A stretch of 64,000 nucleotides of DNA from Novosphingobium sp. SCN 66-18 (GCA_001725355.1 MEGD01000001.1:248001-312000), one strand, 5' to 3'; counted from the first letter of the stretch, positions 24,799-32,924 are shown. Made by a program: numbers and translations. Notes: a model not told the origin generated them from the letters alone.

Positions 24799-25586
24799 AC
24801 GTTCCCCCTGAGCACCTGCCGCAGAAAAGGTTCACGGTTCAGGCGGCTGCTCCGTGAACGCCCGCCGCCCTTGCCGTGCCCGCCGCGGCAGAGGCCATGG
24901 CCCGAGGGCAATTACTCCAGAGCGGTCGGGATGGCCAGTGACGGATGATCGCCGCTGTAGGGGCGGCCCGTCATCTCTTCAAACCGCTGCGGCAAGATCG
25001 CCGCGAAGCAATTTGGCCCAGGCTCACCGTTTTGCGTACATGATCCGCAGCGTGGCGAACAAACGGCTGATGGCTTCGGCACCGACAAAACAGTCCACTG
25101 ACGAATGACAGTGGTAGCCCGAAATTCCCTTGAGAGGAGGTCTCATGACCGGATTGTCCACGGCGGCGGCTGAGCGAACCGTGTCAAGGGCCGCTACTTC
25201 CCGGACCAGGGTCGCGCCACCGGAGCGGGCAAATGGTTCACGTCGGCTGACCGCAACGCCAGCACGCCATCCTGTGGCCATAGCACCAGCGGCGACGCCT
25301 CGCGTAGCCGTGCGCCCAAGTCGCGCAGATTGTTGCTTGGCGCGCGCCGCATCTCCCTCGGCGCGGTCCGGTTGCGCCACCAGTTGCCCAATCGCACGTG
25401 CCAGGGCGGTAACGTCTCGACGTCCGGCCAGCGCAGCGAAGGACGCCGCGCCCGGCCGGGACGCGCGAAATCCCCATCCGAAGCGGAGGGGCGTGCATCC
25501 GGCTCGATCGAGGGTACCGCGAGCGGCACCGCCTGGATATCCGGAGAGGCATCGACGAGCGCGAGCTTTCATTTCGCCATCGCCCA
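24799..25586. other. 788-bp stretch without a confident gene; probable decayed sequence
   Basis: No reading frame here matches a family I know. The best candidate runs leftward from GTG at 25529 to 25194 (111 residues, strongly GC at third positions, with segments DVETLPPWHVRLGNWWRN and NLRDLGARLREASPLVL). Its sensible-looking reading continues upstream only as far as a stop at about 25572, so it could be a truncated gene. Rightward, AGGAGG stands just before an ATG at 25145, but the reading that follows is Ser/Ala/Arg-rich and looks like a shadow. A 6-bp inverted pair CCACTG/CAGTGG lies at 25095-25114. The stretch separates the sulfated-glycoside locus from the ECF41 module. Confidence 0.4.
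25194..25529 (-). pseudogene. Possible remnant of an unrecognised small gene
   Basis: Leftward frame of 111 codons starting at a GTG, with high third-position GC through most of its length, which argues that it is or was coding. I do not recognise the product. It contains a Trp-rich basic segment (PPWHVRLGNWWRNRTAPREM) and a short hydrophobic C-terminal stretch, with no signal peptide or transmembrane helix. No ribosome-binding site is evident, and the same frame continues upstream for about 14 codons to a stop, so the true beginning may have been lost. Competing frames on both strands cannot be excluded. Confidence 0.25.
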
Positions 25587-25613
25587 TGTCACACTCGTCG
25601 CCGTCATCTCGTC
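25587..25613 (+). promoter_or_regulatory. ECF41-type autoregulated promoter
   Basis: TGTCACA (25587-25593) is followed after 16 bp by CGTC (25610-25613). These are the -35 and -10 signatures published for ECF41 sigma factors, and they occur upstream of the gene block ending in an ECF41-type sigma factor. Transcription would begin near 25620, before the GGGAGA ribosome site at 25630-25636. Match to the consensus is from memory; the sequence elements are read directly. Confidence 0.72.
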
Positions 25614-25647
25614 ATGCAAACAAGCATTGCGCATGGGAGATACGAAC

Positions 25648-25758
25648 ATGAAGCCTGTTATCGTCGGCGGCGCGGGACGGTTCGGTGTCCCTGTCGTTGC
25701 CCTTCCGCAAGCGCAGGGCCATTGGCGCGCCGCTCAATCCCCGGAGAGGACGGCATGA
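25648..25758 (+). pseudogene. Truncated NAD(P)-binding oxidoreductase/epimerase N-terminus, probable ECF41 partner remnant
   Basis: A 36-codon frame preceded by GGGAGA at good spacing and by the ECF41 promoter. It begins with a Rossmann beta-alpha-beta opening (MKPVIVGGAGRFG, then QAQGHWRAAQSPE, where dinucleotide-binding SDR/NmrA proteins have a GH-x-V-R-A-x-S-P stretch), then stops in an ATGA overlap with the membrane protein gene. ECF41 sigma factors usually accompany a carboxymuconolactone decarboxylase, oxidoreductase or epimerase; this looks like the first 36 codons of such a partner after deletion of the rest. It could alternatively be a short leader peptide that couples translation to the next gene. 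Confidence 0.5.
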
Positions 25759-26201
25759 GCCGGGGCTTGCCGCTCGCGCTGGCCTCGGCGCTCGGCATCG
25801 GAGCCGCCGTCAACGGTCTCTTCATGCTGCTCTCGCCCGCCCGATGGTACTTCGCGGTGCCCGGTGTCACCACCACCGGCCCGTTCAACCAGCATTTCCT
25901 GCGCGACATCGGGCTGATTTTCCTGTTGGTCGCGATCGCGATGCTTGCAGGCGTCGCGCGGCCGGCGGCGCGTCTTCCGCTCTGGTCCGCCGCCGCGTTC
26001 TGGCTGGCGGGCCATGCGCTGTTCCACTTTTGGGAAGTGGTGGTTGGCATCTGCGGCACCGGCGCACTCGCCCGGGATTTTCCCGCGGTGACGTTGCCGG
26101 CTATACTGACGACTGCGCTTGCGCTGTGGGCATGGCGCGATACGGCACGGGAGAGGTGCTGGCCGCACTCGGTGGAGGACGCGCGTGCCGAGCAGGGATG
26201 A
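25755..26201 (+). CDS. Small integral membrane protein of the ECF41 module
   Basis: A 148-residue protein with four predicted transmembrane helices: LALASALGIGAAVNGLFMLL, a segment around LIFLLVAIAMLAGVA, LWSAAAFWLAGHALFHFWEV and AVTLPAILTTALALWAW. I cannot name the family with confidence; topology and size resemble DoxX-like or DUF4345-like membrane proteins. ATG at 25755 overlaps the stop of the truncated upstream frame (ATGA), and its 3' end overlaps the sigma factor start by 17 bp, so the three are one transcript from the ECF41 promoter. Its role could be as the signal-linked membrane partner of the sigma factor; that is inference from position. Confidence 0.75.
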   Translation: MSRGLPLALASALGIGAAVNGLFMLLSPARWYFAVPGVTTTGPFNQHFLRDIGLIFLLVAIAMLAGVARPAARLPLWSAAAFWLAGHALFHFWEVVVGICGTGALARDFPAVTLPAILTTALALWAWRDTARERCWPHSVEDARAEQG

Positions 26202-27069
26202 ATATGCCGCTGATTTCGAGGCTCAAAGGCCACGGTTGTTGCGCCTGGGATACCGTATGCTCGGCTCCGTCAGCGAAGCGGAGGATATCGTTCAGGAGGC
26301 ATGGCTTCGGTGGGCGGCAAAAGCGGAAAGCGTCGATGCTCCGGCTGCCTATCTGACCCGCATCGTCACCCGCCTTTGCCTCGATCAGCTCAAGTCCGCC
26401 CGTGTTCGCCGGGAAACCTATGTCGGAGCCTGGTTGCCCGAACCACTGATGGAAACCACCGAGCCTGACGAGACGATCGCCGACGACCTGACGCTTACCC
26501 TGATGCTGGCGATGGAGCGCCTGTCCCCGCTGGAGCGCGCCGCCTTCCTGCTCCACGACGTGTTTGGCGTGGCGCTGACCGATATCGCCGCGACATTGGG
26601 GCGCGAGCCCGCCGCGGTTCGCCAGCTTGCCGCGCGCGCGTGCAAACACGTGCAGGATGCGCGCCCGCGTTTCCCGGTGGACGCGCGCGAGGCGGACCGG
26701 ATCGCCCGGGCCTTCTTCACCGCTTCGCGCGAGGGCGATGCGGGCGCGCTGTCTGCGCTGCTCGCGCGCGACGTCGCGATCTATTCGGATGGCGGCGGCA
26801 AGGTGATCGCCTTCCGCAACATCGTGCGGGGGATCGATCGGGCACTGCGCTTGTTCGCCGGGCTCAAGCGCAAAAATACATCGATGCCGACGCTGCTGCG
26901 CACCGCCATGATCGATGGCCTGCCGGGGTATGTCAGCGTCGATCGAGGCGATGTGCTCCAGACGACGGCCCTCGACGTGCGCGACGGGCGGATCGCGGCG
27001 ATCTACATCGTGCGCAATCCTGACAAGCTGCGCCATCTTGCGGCAGCTTTCGACACAAGCAGCGGATAG
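26185..27069 (+). CDS. ECF41-type RNA polymerase sigma factor with SnoaL-like C-terminal domain
   Basis: A 294-residue sigma factor. Region 2 shows RLLRLGYRMLGSVSEAEDIVQEAWLRW and region 4 RLSPLERAAFLLHDVFG with EPAAVRQLAARACKHVQ. The linker carries WLPEPL and the C-terminal NTF2/SnoaL-like extension carries YSDGGGKV; WLPEPL and DGGGK are the hallmarks of the ECF41 group, in which the C-terminal domain replaces a separate anti-sigma factor. GTG at 26185 places the first residue a few codons before region 2 and overlaps the membrane-protein gene; starts further upstream add a non-homologous arginine-rich tail. A TGTCACA-N16-CGTC promoter upstream of the operon indicates autoregulation. The 3' end abuts a convergent lacI-type gene. 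Confidence 0.92.
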   Translation: MPSRDEYAADFEAQRPRLLRLGYRMLGSVSEAEDIVQEAWLRWAAKAESVDAPAAYLTRIVTRLCLDQLKSARVRRETYVGAWLPEPLMETTEPDETIADDLTLTLMLAMERLSPLERAAFLLHDVFGVALTDIAATLGREPAAVRQLAARACKHVQDARPRFPVDAREADRIARAFFTASREGDAGALSALLARDVAIYSDGGGKVIAFRNIVRGIDRALRLFAGLKRKNTSMPTLLRTAMIDGLPGYVSVDRGDVLQTTALDVRDGRIAAIYIVRNPDKLRHLAAAFDTSSG

Positions 27070-27071
27070 CG

Positions 27072-28103
27072 CTACGCGCTGTCGCGCACGACCAGTTCGG
27101 GCGTCATCTGGACCGACGGGCTGTCTTCGCCCCGCAACCGGGCGGCGAGAGCGCCGATCATCAAGCCCGCGCCCCGGGCGATGTCCTGCCGCACCGAGGT
27201 CAGCCGGGGAACCGTCTGCGCCGCGATCGGCAGATCGTCGAACCCGGTAACGGCAATGTCGGTCGGGACGGCGAGGCCCTCGTCCGTCAGCGCGCGCAGC
27301 GCGGTCATCGCGATCACGTCGGACGCGCAGACGATGCCGTCCAGCGTGCGTCCGATCCTGCGGATCCGGGTGGCAATATCCTCCTGCGCCTGCTCGCCGC
27401 TCAAGTGTACCGGCAGCGCTTCCAGTGCGGGCAGGCCGGCTTCCTGCACGGCAGCGCTGGCGCCGGCGAAGCGTGCGGCGATCTCGGGCGGGCGGATATC
27501 ACCCAGGAAGGCCAGTCGTGTGCGCCCGCTGGCGATCAGGTGCCGGGCGGCCAGTTTGCCGCCCGCGTGATTGTCCGACCCGATCGTGCATTGCTGATAG
27601 CCCGGGGTCTGCTGGCCCCAGACCACCAGCGGACGATAGCGCTGCGCGACGTGTTCGATCGCATCGAGCTGATCCGATTGCCCGATGATCAGCACGCCAT
27701 CGAGCAACCCGGAGTCAACGATGTCATCAAGCCAGCCCGGCGTATCGGGCAGCACGCGCGATAGCATCAGGTCGTATCCGGATTCGGTCAGCCCGTCGGC
27801 CAGATGGCCCAGCATGGTCATGAAGAACGGATCGGAAATGTGCTGTCGCCGTTCGTGCCCCAGCGGCACCACCACGCCGATCGCGCGGGTCTCCCGCGTG
27901 CGCAGCTTGCTGGCCATTTGGTTCAGGCGGAAGCCGTGCTTTTCCGCCAGCGCCTGTATCCGTTCGCGCGTGTTCGCCTTGATCAGCGGGTTGCCGGCCA
28001 GAGCGCGCGAGACGGTGCTGGCCGAAACGCCGGCAATCCGGGCCAGTTCGACGATATTGCGGACGCGGGCCGGCGGCTGTTCGCTTTCGTTATCCCCGTC
28101 CAT
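27072..28103 (-). CDS. LacI-family repressor of the sucrose/fructan locus
   Basis: A 343-residue LacI/GalR regulator. A 13-residue charged tail precedes the HTH NIVELARIAGVSASTVSRAL (about residues 16-35) and hinge LAEKHGFRLNQMASKLRT. The effector domain contains VVVPLGHERRQH, TIGSDNHAGGKLAARHLIASG, RLAFLGDI and CASDVIAMTALRALTDEG. It lies last in the leftward order receptor, GH68, fructokinase, lacI, 98 bp after the kinase stop. A near-copy of its presumed operator (GCGAACGTTTGC, 28158-28169) sits in that gap, and two better copies lie between the receptor and the sugar MFS gene, so it probably represses the whole locus and itself. Inducer is likely fructose or a fructose phosphate. Confidence 0.93.
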   Translation of the reverse strand: MDGDNESEQPPARVRNIVELARIAGVSASTVSRALAGNPLIKANTRERIQALAEKHGFRLNQMASKLRTRETRAIGVVVPLGHERRQHISDPFFMTMLGHLADGLTESGYDLMLSRVLPDTPGWLDDIVDSGLLDGVLIIGQSDQLDAIEHVAQRYRPLVVWGQQTPGYQQCTIGSDNHAGGKLAARHLIASGRTRLAFLGDIRPPEIAARFAGASAAVQEAGLPALEALPVHLSGEQAQEDIATRIRRIGRTLDGIVCASDVIAMTALRALTDEGLAVPTDIAVTGFDDLPIAAQTVPRLTSVRQDIARGAGLMIGALAARLRGEDSPSVQMTPELVVRDSA

Positions 28104-28157
28104 CGACTGCTCCGCACGCTTGCCCGGGCGATCGCGCGCGACCGGTCCGATAGTCGT

Positions 28158-28169
28158 GCGAACGTTTGC
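28158..28169. promoter_or_regulatory. Third LacI operator copy, upstream of lacI
   Basis: GCGAACGTTTGC differs by one base from the core GCAAACGTTTGC of the perfect operator at 32818-32833. It lies 55 bp before the lacI start, in the gap after the fructokinase gene, where it could give autorepression. Confidence 0.55.
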
Positions 28170-28201
28170 GGGAGCCGCGTCAGCGTGTCAATCGAGCCCC
28201 G

Positions 28202-29095
28202 TCAGCCCAATGCTGTGAGGGCCAGCGCGAGCGCGCCCATCGGCCCGGCGCGTGCCTCCAGTCCCGGCGGGCCGATCAGCGTTTCCAGCGCGTCACGGTC
28301 GGCGCCGGGGACATAGCCGCCCAGGGCTGCAGCCGCGGCATCGCGAATACGGTCGAGCAGCGCCGGCCGCGCACCGCCCACGCCGCCGCCGATCACGATG
28401 CATTCGGGCGACACCGTCAGGATCAGCGTGGCCATCAGTTCGCCCAGTTCCGCGCCAACATCGGCCCAGACCGGATGGTCATCGGCGATATGCGCGGCAT
28501 CGCCGCCGATGCGCGCGGCAATGGCCGGGCCTGCGGCCAGGCCTTCCAGGCAATCGCCGTGGAAAGGGCAGATGCCGGGAAAGGTATCGTCCGTGCGCCG
28601 GCGCACGCGCAGGTGCCCGGCCTCGGGGTGCAAGGCGCCGTGCAGCACCTGCCCGTTGGCTACGATGCCGATGCCGATGCCGGTGCCGATCGTGACATAG
28701 GCATGGGTCGAACACCCGCGCGCGCGGCCCCAGCGTCCTTCCGCGAGGGCCGCCGCGCCGACATCGGTATCGAACGCGATGGGCACGGCGAAGCGATCGG
28801 CGAAGTGGTCCAGCACCCGCGCGCCGGTCCAGCCCGGCTTGGGCGTGGGCAGTATCTGGCCATAGTCCGGCGCGTCGGGGGACACGCGGGCCGGGCCGAA
28901 CGTGCCAATGCCCAGCGCGGTGAACGGAATCTCGGCCTGCCATTCGTCAAGCGCTTCGGACAGTCCTGCCAGCGTGGATGCGGGATCGGTCGTCGGCAGG
29001 CGGCGTTCGCGCAGGATTTCGGTGCCGCGCGCGACGACCGCGATGCACTTGGTGCCGCCCAGCTCGACCCCGGCGAGAAGCGGCTCGTCGATCAT
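28202..29095 (-). CDS. ROK-family fructokinase
   Basis: A 297-residue cytoplasmic sugar kinase phosphorylating fructose with ATP. The phosphate loop is LLAGVELGGTKCIAVVARG, the second ATP region TIGTGIGIGIVANG, and the zinc-binding segment is complete: HPEAGHLRVRRRTDDTF followed by CPFHGDCLEGLAAG. The HGDCLEG form of the zinc motif distinguishes ROK fructokinases from glucokinases. ATG at 29095 overlaps the stop of the GH68 gene (ATGA), giving coupled translation. It would act on fructose released from sucrose or fructan by the GH68 enzyme. Confidence 0.93.
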   Translation of the reverse strand: MIDEPLLAGVELGGTKCIAVVARGTEILRERRLPTTDPASTLAGLSEALDEWQAEIPFTALGIGTFGPARVSPDAPDYGQILPTPKPGWTGARVLDHFADRFAVPIAFDTDVGAAALAEGRWGRARGCSTHAYVTIGTGIGIGIVANGQVLHGALHPEAGHLRVRRRTDDTFPGICPFHGDCLEGLAAGPAIAARIGGDAAHIADDHPVWADVGAELGELMATLILTVSPECIVIGGGVGGARPALLDRIRDAAAAALGGYVPGADRDALETLIGPPGLEARAGPMGALALALTALG

Positions 29096-30213
29096 GCGGC
29101 AAGGCTCGCCCGGTCGCCGTCCAGGGCCAGCCGGAGGACGGGCGCGGCGGTGCCGCCGAAGGCCGCCCGGGCCGCTTCCGTCGAGCGCGGCAGCTCGGCA
29201 AGACCGACGAGATCGGCAAAGCTCCAGACCGAAAGATCGGGCAGCACCTGCCAGCTATAGGCCTGGAACGGAGCGCAATCGGGATTGCCGAAGACCAGTC
29301 CCGTGCCGTTGACCGGCGTCCATGGGCCGTCGATGCCCGGCGCCACAAGACCATAGAGACCGGTGGGGCCGCACGGCCCGCCGGCGGCGAAGACCTTGCG
29401 CTGGGTGGACCAGAACAGATAGACCAGACCTTGGTGCATGATCGCGTGGGGCCGTTCCAGTTCGTTGTTCAGACCATCGGCGCTGACCAGCGGCGGGTCG
29501 AGCCGCCAGGAGCCGTCGTCCTGCAACGTACCCGCGCCGACCACACCGTTCCAGTCCGAATCCGATCCCATGCGGGAACCGGCAAACAGCAGGCGGGTCT
29601 GCCCGGAAGCGGGATCTTCGAACACGAACGGATCGCGGAACGCCTTGATCGCGCCGACCGCGCCGGTTCCCTCCAGATCGATCATGTAGTCCACGCCATC
29701 GGGGCGCAGCGTTTCGACAGGGGCGGTCCAGCCGGACAGCGCGGGCACGCCGTCCGCGATGGTCAGCGCGGCGCGGGTGGCGAACAGGCGCTGGCGGAAC
29801 GTGACCGCCGGTTCGCCGCGCCCGCCGGCGGCGGTGAAATGCAGCGTGACCTGGCTGTGTGCGGGATCGACGATCGCCGTGCCGGACCATTCCCGGCTGC
29901 CGGGCGAAAAGCCATCGGCAAACACCGGGCCGAGATCGCGCCAGCCTGCCGGTGTGCGGTGAAACAGCCACAGCCGCGCCAGGGCATGGCGCGCTTCGGG
30001 ATCGTCGAGGATGGGGGCCGCAAGGAAGATAACCAGAGCGCCGCCCGCGATCGCGGCGACATCACCGTTGGCTTCCAGCACCGGCCAATGGTCCCACAGG
30101 TCCATGTCGGCGGCGATCCGGGGCGCTTCGGCGCGGGTGAAAGGGCGCGCCTGCGGGTGGGGGCGGGCGGCGATTCCCGCGACATGTTCGGGCAGCCAGC
30201 GGAAACAGGGCAT
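29092..30213 (-). CDS. Glycoside hydrolase family 68 (levansucrase/fructosidase type)
   Basis: A 373-residue five-bladed propeller enzyme that splits sucrose and may transfer or release fructose. Catalytic blocks of GH68 are visible: nucleophile Asp41 in DLWDHWPV, the transition-state Asp in AIKAFRDPFVF, and the acid/base Glu in NNELERPHAI; REWSGTAIV is also conserved. No signal peptide is seen, as in Zymomonas levansucrase, so the enzyme is either cytoplasmic or exported in an unusual way; with a sucrose-type MFS and fructokinase beside it a cytoplasmic sucrose hydrolase is plausible. ATG at 30213 is preferred over 30255 because the latter lies inside the terminator hairpin that follows the receptor gene. 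It overlaps the fructokinase start by four bases. Confidence 0.9.
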   Translation of the reverse strand: MPCFRWLPEHVAGIAARPHPQARPFTRAEAPRIAADMDLWDHWPVLEANGDVAAIAGGALVIFLAAPILDDPEARHALARLWLFHRTPAGWRDLGPVFADGFSPGSREWSGTAIVDPAHSQVTLHFTAAGGRGEPAVTFRQRLFATRAALTIADGVPALSGWTAPVETLRPDGVDYMIDLEGTGAVGAIKAFRDPFVFEDPASGQTRLLFAGSRMGSDSDWNGVVGAGTLQDDGSWRLDPPLVSADGLNNELERPHAIMHQGLVYLFWSTQRKVFAAGGPCGPTGLYGLVAPGIDGPWTPVNGTGLVFGNPDCAPFQAYSWQVLPDLSVWSFADLVGLAELPRSTEAARAAFGGTAAPVLRLALDGDRASLAA

Positions 30214-30229
30214 CGGTCTGGTCCGATCG

Positions 30230-30268
30230 AAAGAAGAAAAATCGGGCCGGCGCATCAGGCCGGCCCGA
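30230..30268 (-). terminator. Intrinsic terminator/attenuator between receptor and GH68 genes
   Basis: Reading leftward, a perfect 10-bp stem (30259-30268 with 30242-30251, sequence TCGGGCCGGC on the top strand) with a 7-nt loop is followed by a T-rich run, ATTTTTCTTCTTT. This is a canonical rho-independent terminator lying 11 bases after the receptor stop and ahead of the GH68 start, inside one apparent operon. Confidence 0.85.
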
Positions 30269-30278
30269 GGCAGGGAGA

Positions 30279-32759
30279 TCAGAACGAGATGCGCGCCGAG
30301 GCCGAGATCGTGCGCCCGTTGATCGAACGGGCCCGCACGATGCCGTTGGCCGGGATCGCGCCGTCTTCCGCTTCGGTGAAACCCTTCACGTTGAACAGGT
30401 TGTTGGCGTTCACCGAGAGCTGCAGGCGTTCGATCGGACGCACCTGCAGGAAGGCGTTGACCGTGGTATAGGCCGGCAGCTTCAGCTGGTTGCTGTCCTG
30501 CGTGTAGCTGCTGGTGGTGCCGACCACGTTGGCGCCGAACGATACCTTGTCGAGGTTCACTTCCGGGCTGATCTGGTAGACGAAGCTGGCCTGCCGGCGC
30601 GGCGTGTTGCCGACGACCGTGGCATCGAGCGCATCGGCGGTGATCCGGGCATGCGTCCAGGTGCCGCCGGCGTTCAGCTGGAACGGCCCCTTGCGAATGC
30701 TGCCTTCCAGTTCCACGCCATAGGAACGGTACTTGCGGTCGAGGAAGCGCTGGGTCGTTGCTTCGAAGTTCTGTTCCTCGGTGGTGGCGTAGAAACCGGT
30801 CACGTAGAGCGCGACCCCGCCCGAGCGGTACTTCACGCCACCTTCGGCCTGCCGCACGAAATCGACGGCGGCGTCGGCATTGACCAGGCTGCCATCGGTG
30901 TTGCGGATCGCCGGGCCGAACGTGAGGCGATCGGCATTGGCGCGGCCGCCCCGGCTGTACCGGGCGAACAGCGCCAGATCGTCACGCACGCGATAGTTCA
31001 CGCCGAGCGAGTAGGAGGCGTAGTTGTAGTTGTAATGCACCGGAGCGGGGCTGCCGAGCGGGATCACCGAGACTTGCGTTTCGGGGCCGGAGATCACGCC
31101 GTTGCCGTTGATGTCGAAGCTGGTGATGCCGTTGCGGCCACCGCCGAGATCGGCACCGGCGACGAAGCCGCGCGCCTGCCCGATGTCGTAGCGGACGCTG
31201 GCGTCCAGGGTCAGCGCGTCCTTGTTCCAGGTGAACGCGGCGAACGGCGCATTGGTGTCGTAGCTCAGGCGGTAGCTGCGGCGGCAGCAATTGCCGAAGA
31301 AGCGCGCGCCATAGCCATAGAAGCCGTCCTGCGTGACGAGCTGGCCCGATCCGTTGACGATGTTGACCAGCGCCGCATCGCCGCCGCCCTTCACTTCCAT
31401 CACCGCCGAGGTCCACAGCCAGTCGGTATCGATCGTCTGGCGCGACTTGTAGAAGCCGCCGGTCACGGTCAGCTTGCCGCCGCCCAGGTCAAAGTCCTTG
31501 GTCAGGCGGAAATCGTTGGTGATGTTGTCCAGGCTGTTCAGCTTGGTGTCGAACACCACGATATTGGCAAGGTAGGTGTTGGCAGCCACCGCCTGCCCGG
31601 CGTTGGGGCCATTGAAATAGACCGCCGACGCGCCCGCGCCGCCCAGGCTGGTCGCCACCGCGCCCGAGGTATCGACCGACGAGGGGAAGTTCGAGATGAA
31701 CCGGCCGGAGATCGCCGAGTAGCGGAAGCGCTCCATCACCGACCAGCCGCCGCCGACATCGAACTTGCTTTCGAGGCCCACGGCCTTGACCACCGGATGC
31801 TGGCCATCACGGATGTCGTCGGCCACCAGGTTGTTGTTGCCATCAAGCGTAATGTTGCGTGTGAAATAGCGCGAATGCAGCGTATCCTCGTTGATACTGA
31901 AGCCGGGCAGGTTGGTATAGACCGGGTTGGCGTTGGTGCCGGTCACGCGCACCGGGTTGGGCAGATAACCGATGGCCCGGTCATTGAGGTACTTGCCGTA
32001 GAGCCGCACGTAGCCGCCGGCGAAATCCTTGGTCACGTTGAACTTGATCTGGCCGCCGCGATTGCCGTCGTAGCCGGCGCGGCGCGGGCCTTCGCCCTGG
32101 CGATAGAAGCCGCCGACGTGGAAGCGCAGGCTGTCGCTGATCTTGCCGCCGTAGTCGGCGTCGACGCGGTATTCGCCGTAATCGAGGCCGACCGTCGCTT
32201 GCACCGCGCCGCCTTCCTGTTCCCCGGTCTTGGAGATCAGGTTGATGACGCCGCCCGGCGAGTTCGAGGCGAAGGTCGAAGCAGAACCGCCGCGCACCGC
32301 TTCGACGCGCGCGATGTTGAAGTCCGAACGCAGGAAGATGTCGGCATTGCCGAACGTGATGTCGCCGAATTCCAGGATCGGCAGCCCGTCTTCCTGCAGC
32401 TGCAGGAACTTGGCGCCGCCCGAGGCGACCGGCAGGCCGCGCACCGCGATGTTGGCGTTGCCTTCACCGCCCGAGCTTTCCGACCGGATGCCGGGAATGT
32501 TGCGGAACAGTTCGGCGACCGAGCGCGGCGTGGTCTGCTGCAGCTGATCGGCGTTGAGCGAGCTGACGGAAACCGAGGAATCCAGCCGGTTCTGCCCGCG
32601 TGCCACCGCGGTCACGATGATCTCGGCATCGTTGGGAGAATCGGCCTGCGCCGAAGTCTCCTGCGCAAGGGCCGGGGTGACGCCCAGCGCGAACATCGAA
32701 CTGGCTGCCAGCAGGCTGGCGGCGGAAAAGCGCACGGCGTTAAGCGGAAGAACCTTCAT
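30279..32759 (-). CDS. TonB-dependent outer-membrane receptor of the sucrose/fructan locus
   Basis: An 826-residue receptor. Signal peptide about residues 1-32 ending at PALAQE, TonB-box-like DAEIIVTAVARGQNRL, plug domain with RVEAVRGGSASTFASNSPGG (a receptor subtype lacking the common RGPQGTLFG block), and a barrel ending in GRTISASARISF. Two ATGs stand side by side; the second (32759) has the better distance from GGAGAGG. The gene is divergent from a sugar MFS gene across 165 bp that hold two LacI-type operators. Expected cargo is sucrose or short fructans, by context. A factor-independent terminator follows it, separating it from the GH68 gene. Confidence 0.94.
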   Translation of the reverse strand: MKVLPLNAVRFSAASLLAASSMFALGVTPALAQETSAQADSPNDAEIIVTAVARGQNRLDSSVSVSSLNADQLQQTTPRSVAELFRNIPGIRSESSGGEGNANIAVRGLPVASGGAKFLQLQEDGLPILEFGDITFGNADIFLRSDFNIARVEAVRGGSASTFASNSPGGVINLISKTGEQEGGAVQATVGLDYGEYRVDADYGGKISDSLRFHVGGFYRQGEGPRRAGYDGNRGGQIKFNVTKDFAGGYVRLYGKYLNDRAIGYLPNPVRVTGTNANPVYTNLPGFSINEDTLHSRYFTRNITLDGNNNLVADDIRDGQHPVVKAVGLESKFDVGGGWSVMERFRYSAISGRFISNFPSSVDTSGAVATSLGGAGASAVYFNGPNAGQAVAANTYLANIVVFDTKLNSLDNITNDFRLTKDFDLGGGKLTVTGGFYKSRQTIDTDWLWTSAVMEVKGGGDAALVNIVNGSGQLVTQDGFYGYGARFFGNCCRRSYRLSYDTNAPFAAFTWNKDALTLDASVRYDIGQARGFVAGADLGGGRNGITSFDINGNGVISGPETQVSVIPLGSPAPVHYNYNYASYSLGVNYRVRDDLALFARYSRGGRANADRLTFGPAIRNTDGSLVNADAAVDFVRQAEGGVKYRSGGVALYVTGFYATTEEQNFEATTQRFLDRKYRSYGVELEGSIRKGPFQLNAGGTWTHARITADALDATVVGNTPRRQASFVYQISPEVNLDKVSFGANVVGTTSSYTQDSNQLKLPAYTTVNAFLQVRPIERLQLSVNANNLFNVKGFTEAEDGAIPANGIVRARSINGRTISASARISF

Positions 32760-32817
32760 CATCCCTCTCCTGACACGGTCGAGTGACTCGACATCTGCAG
32801 GCAGTCGCTAAAGGTGA

Positions 32818-32833
32818 TTGCAAACGTTTGCAA
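32818..32833. promoter_or_regulatory. LacI operator 1 (perfect palindrome)
   Basis: TTGCAAACGTTTGCAA is a perfect 16-bp palindrome with the central CG typical for LacI-family sites. It sits between the divergent receptor and MFS genes and is 59 bp from the receptor start. Confidence 0.8.
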
Positions 32834-32840
32834 GAATAAT

Positions 32841-32856
32841 TTGCAAACCTTTGCAT
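32841..32856. promoter_or_regulatory. LacI operator 2 (imperfect palindrome)
   Basis: TTGCAAACCTTTGCAT matches operator 1 at 14 of 16 positions and is centred 23 bp from it, about two helical turns. A repressor bound at both could shut the divergent promoters together. Confidence 0.72.
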
Positions 32857-32924
32857 TTTTGCTACGCAGGGGACAGGGCAAGCGATGCAAGCAAACAGCG
32901 CCAAACCCGGTTAGGAGAGGAACT

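Noticed and set aside
25136..25651. AGGAGG followed by ATG at 25145, opening a 168-codon frame
   Set aside because: The ribosome site is good but the product is Ser/Ala/Arg/Pro-rich without structure, overlaps the ECF41 promoter, and mirrors a leftward frame with better coding statistics.
30214..30255. Start of the GH68 gene at ATG 30255
   Set aside because: That start lies inside the stem of a rho-independent terminator; ATG 30213 beyond it keeps all conserved GH68 regions.
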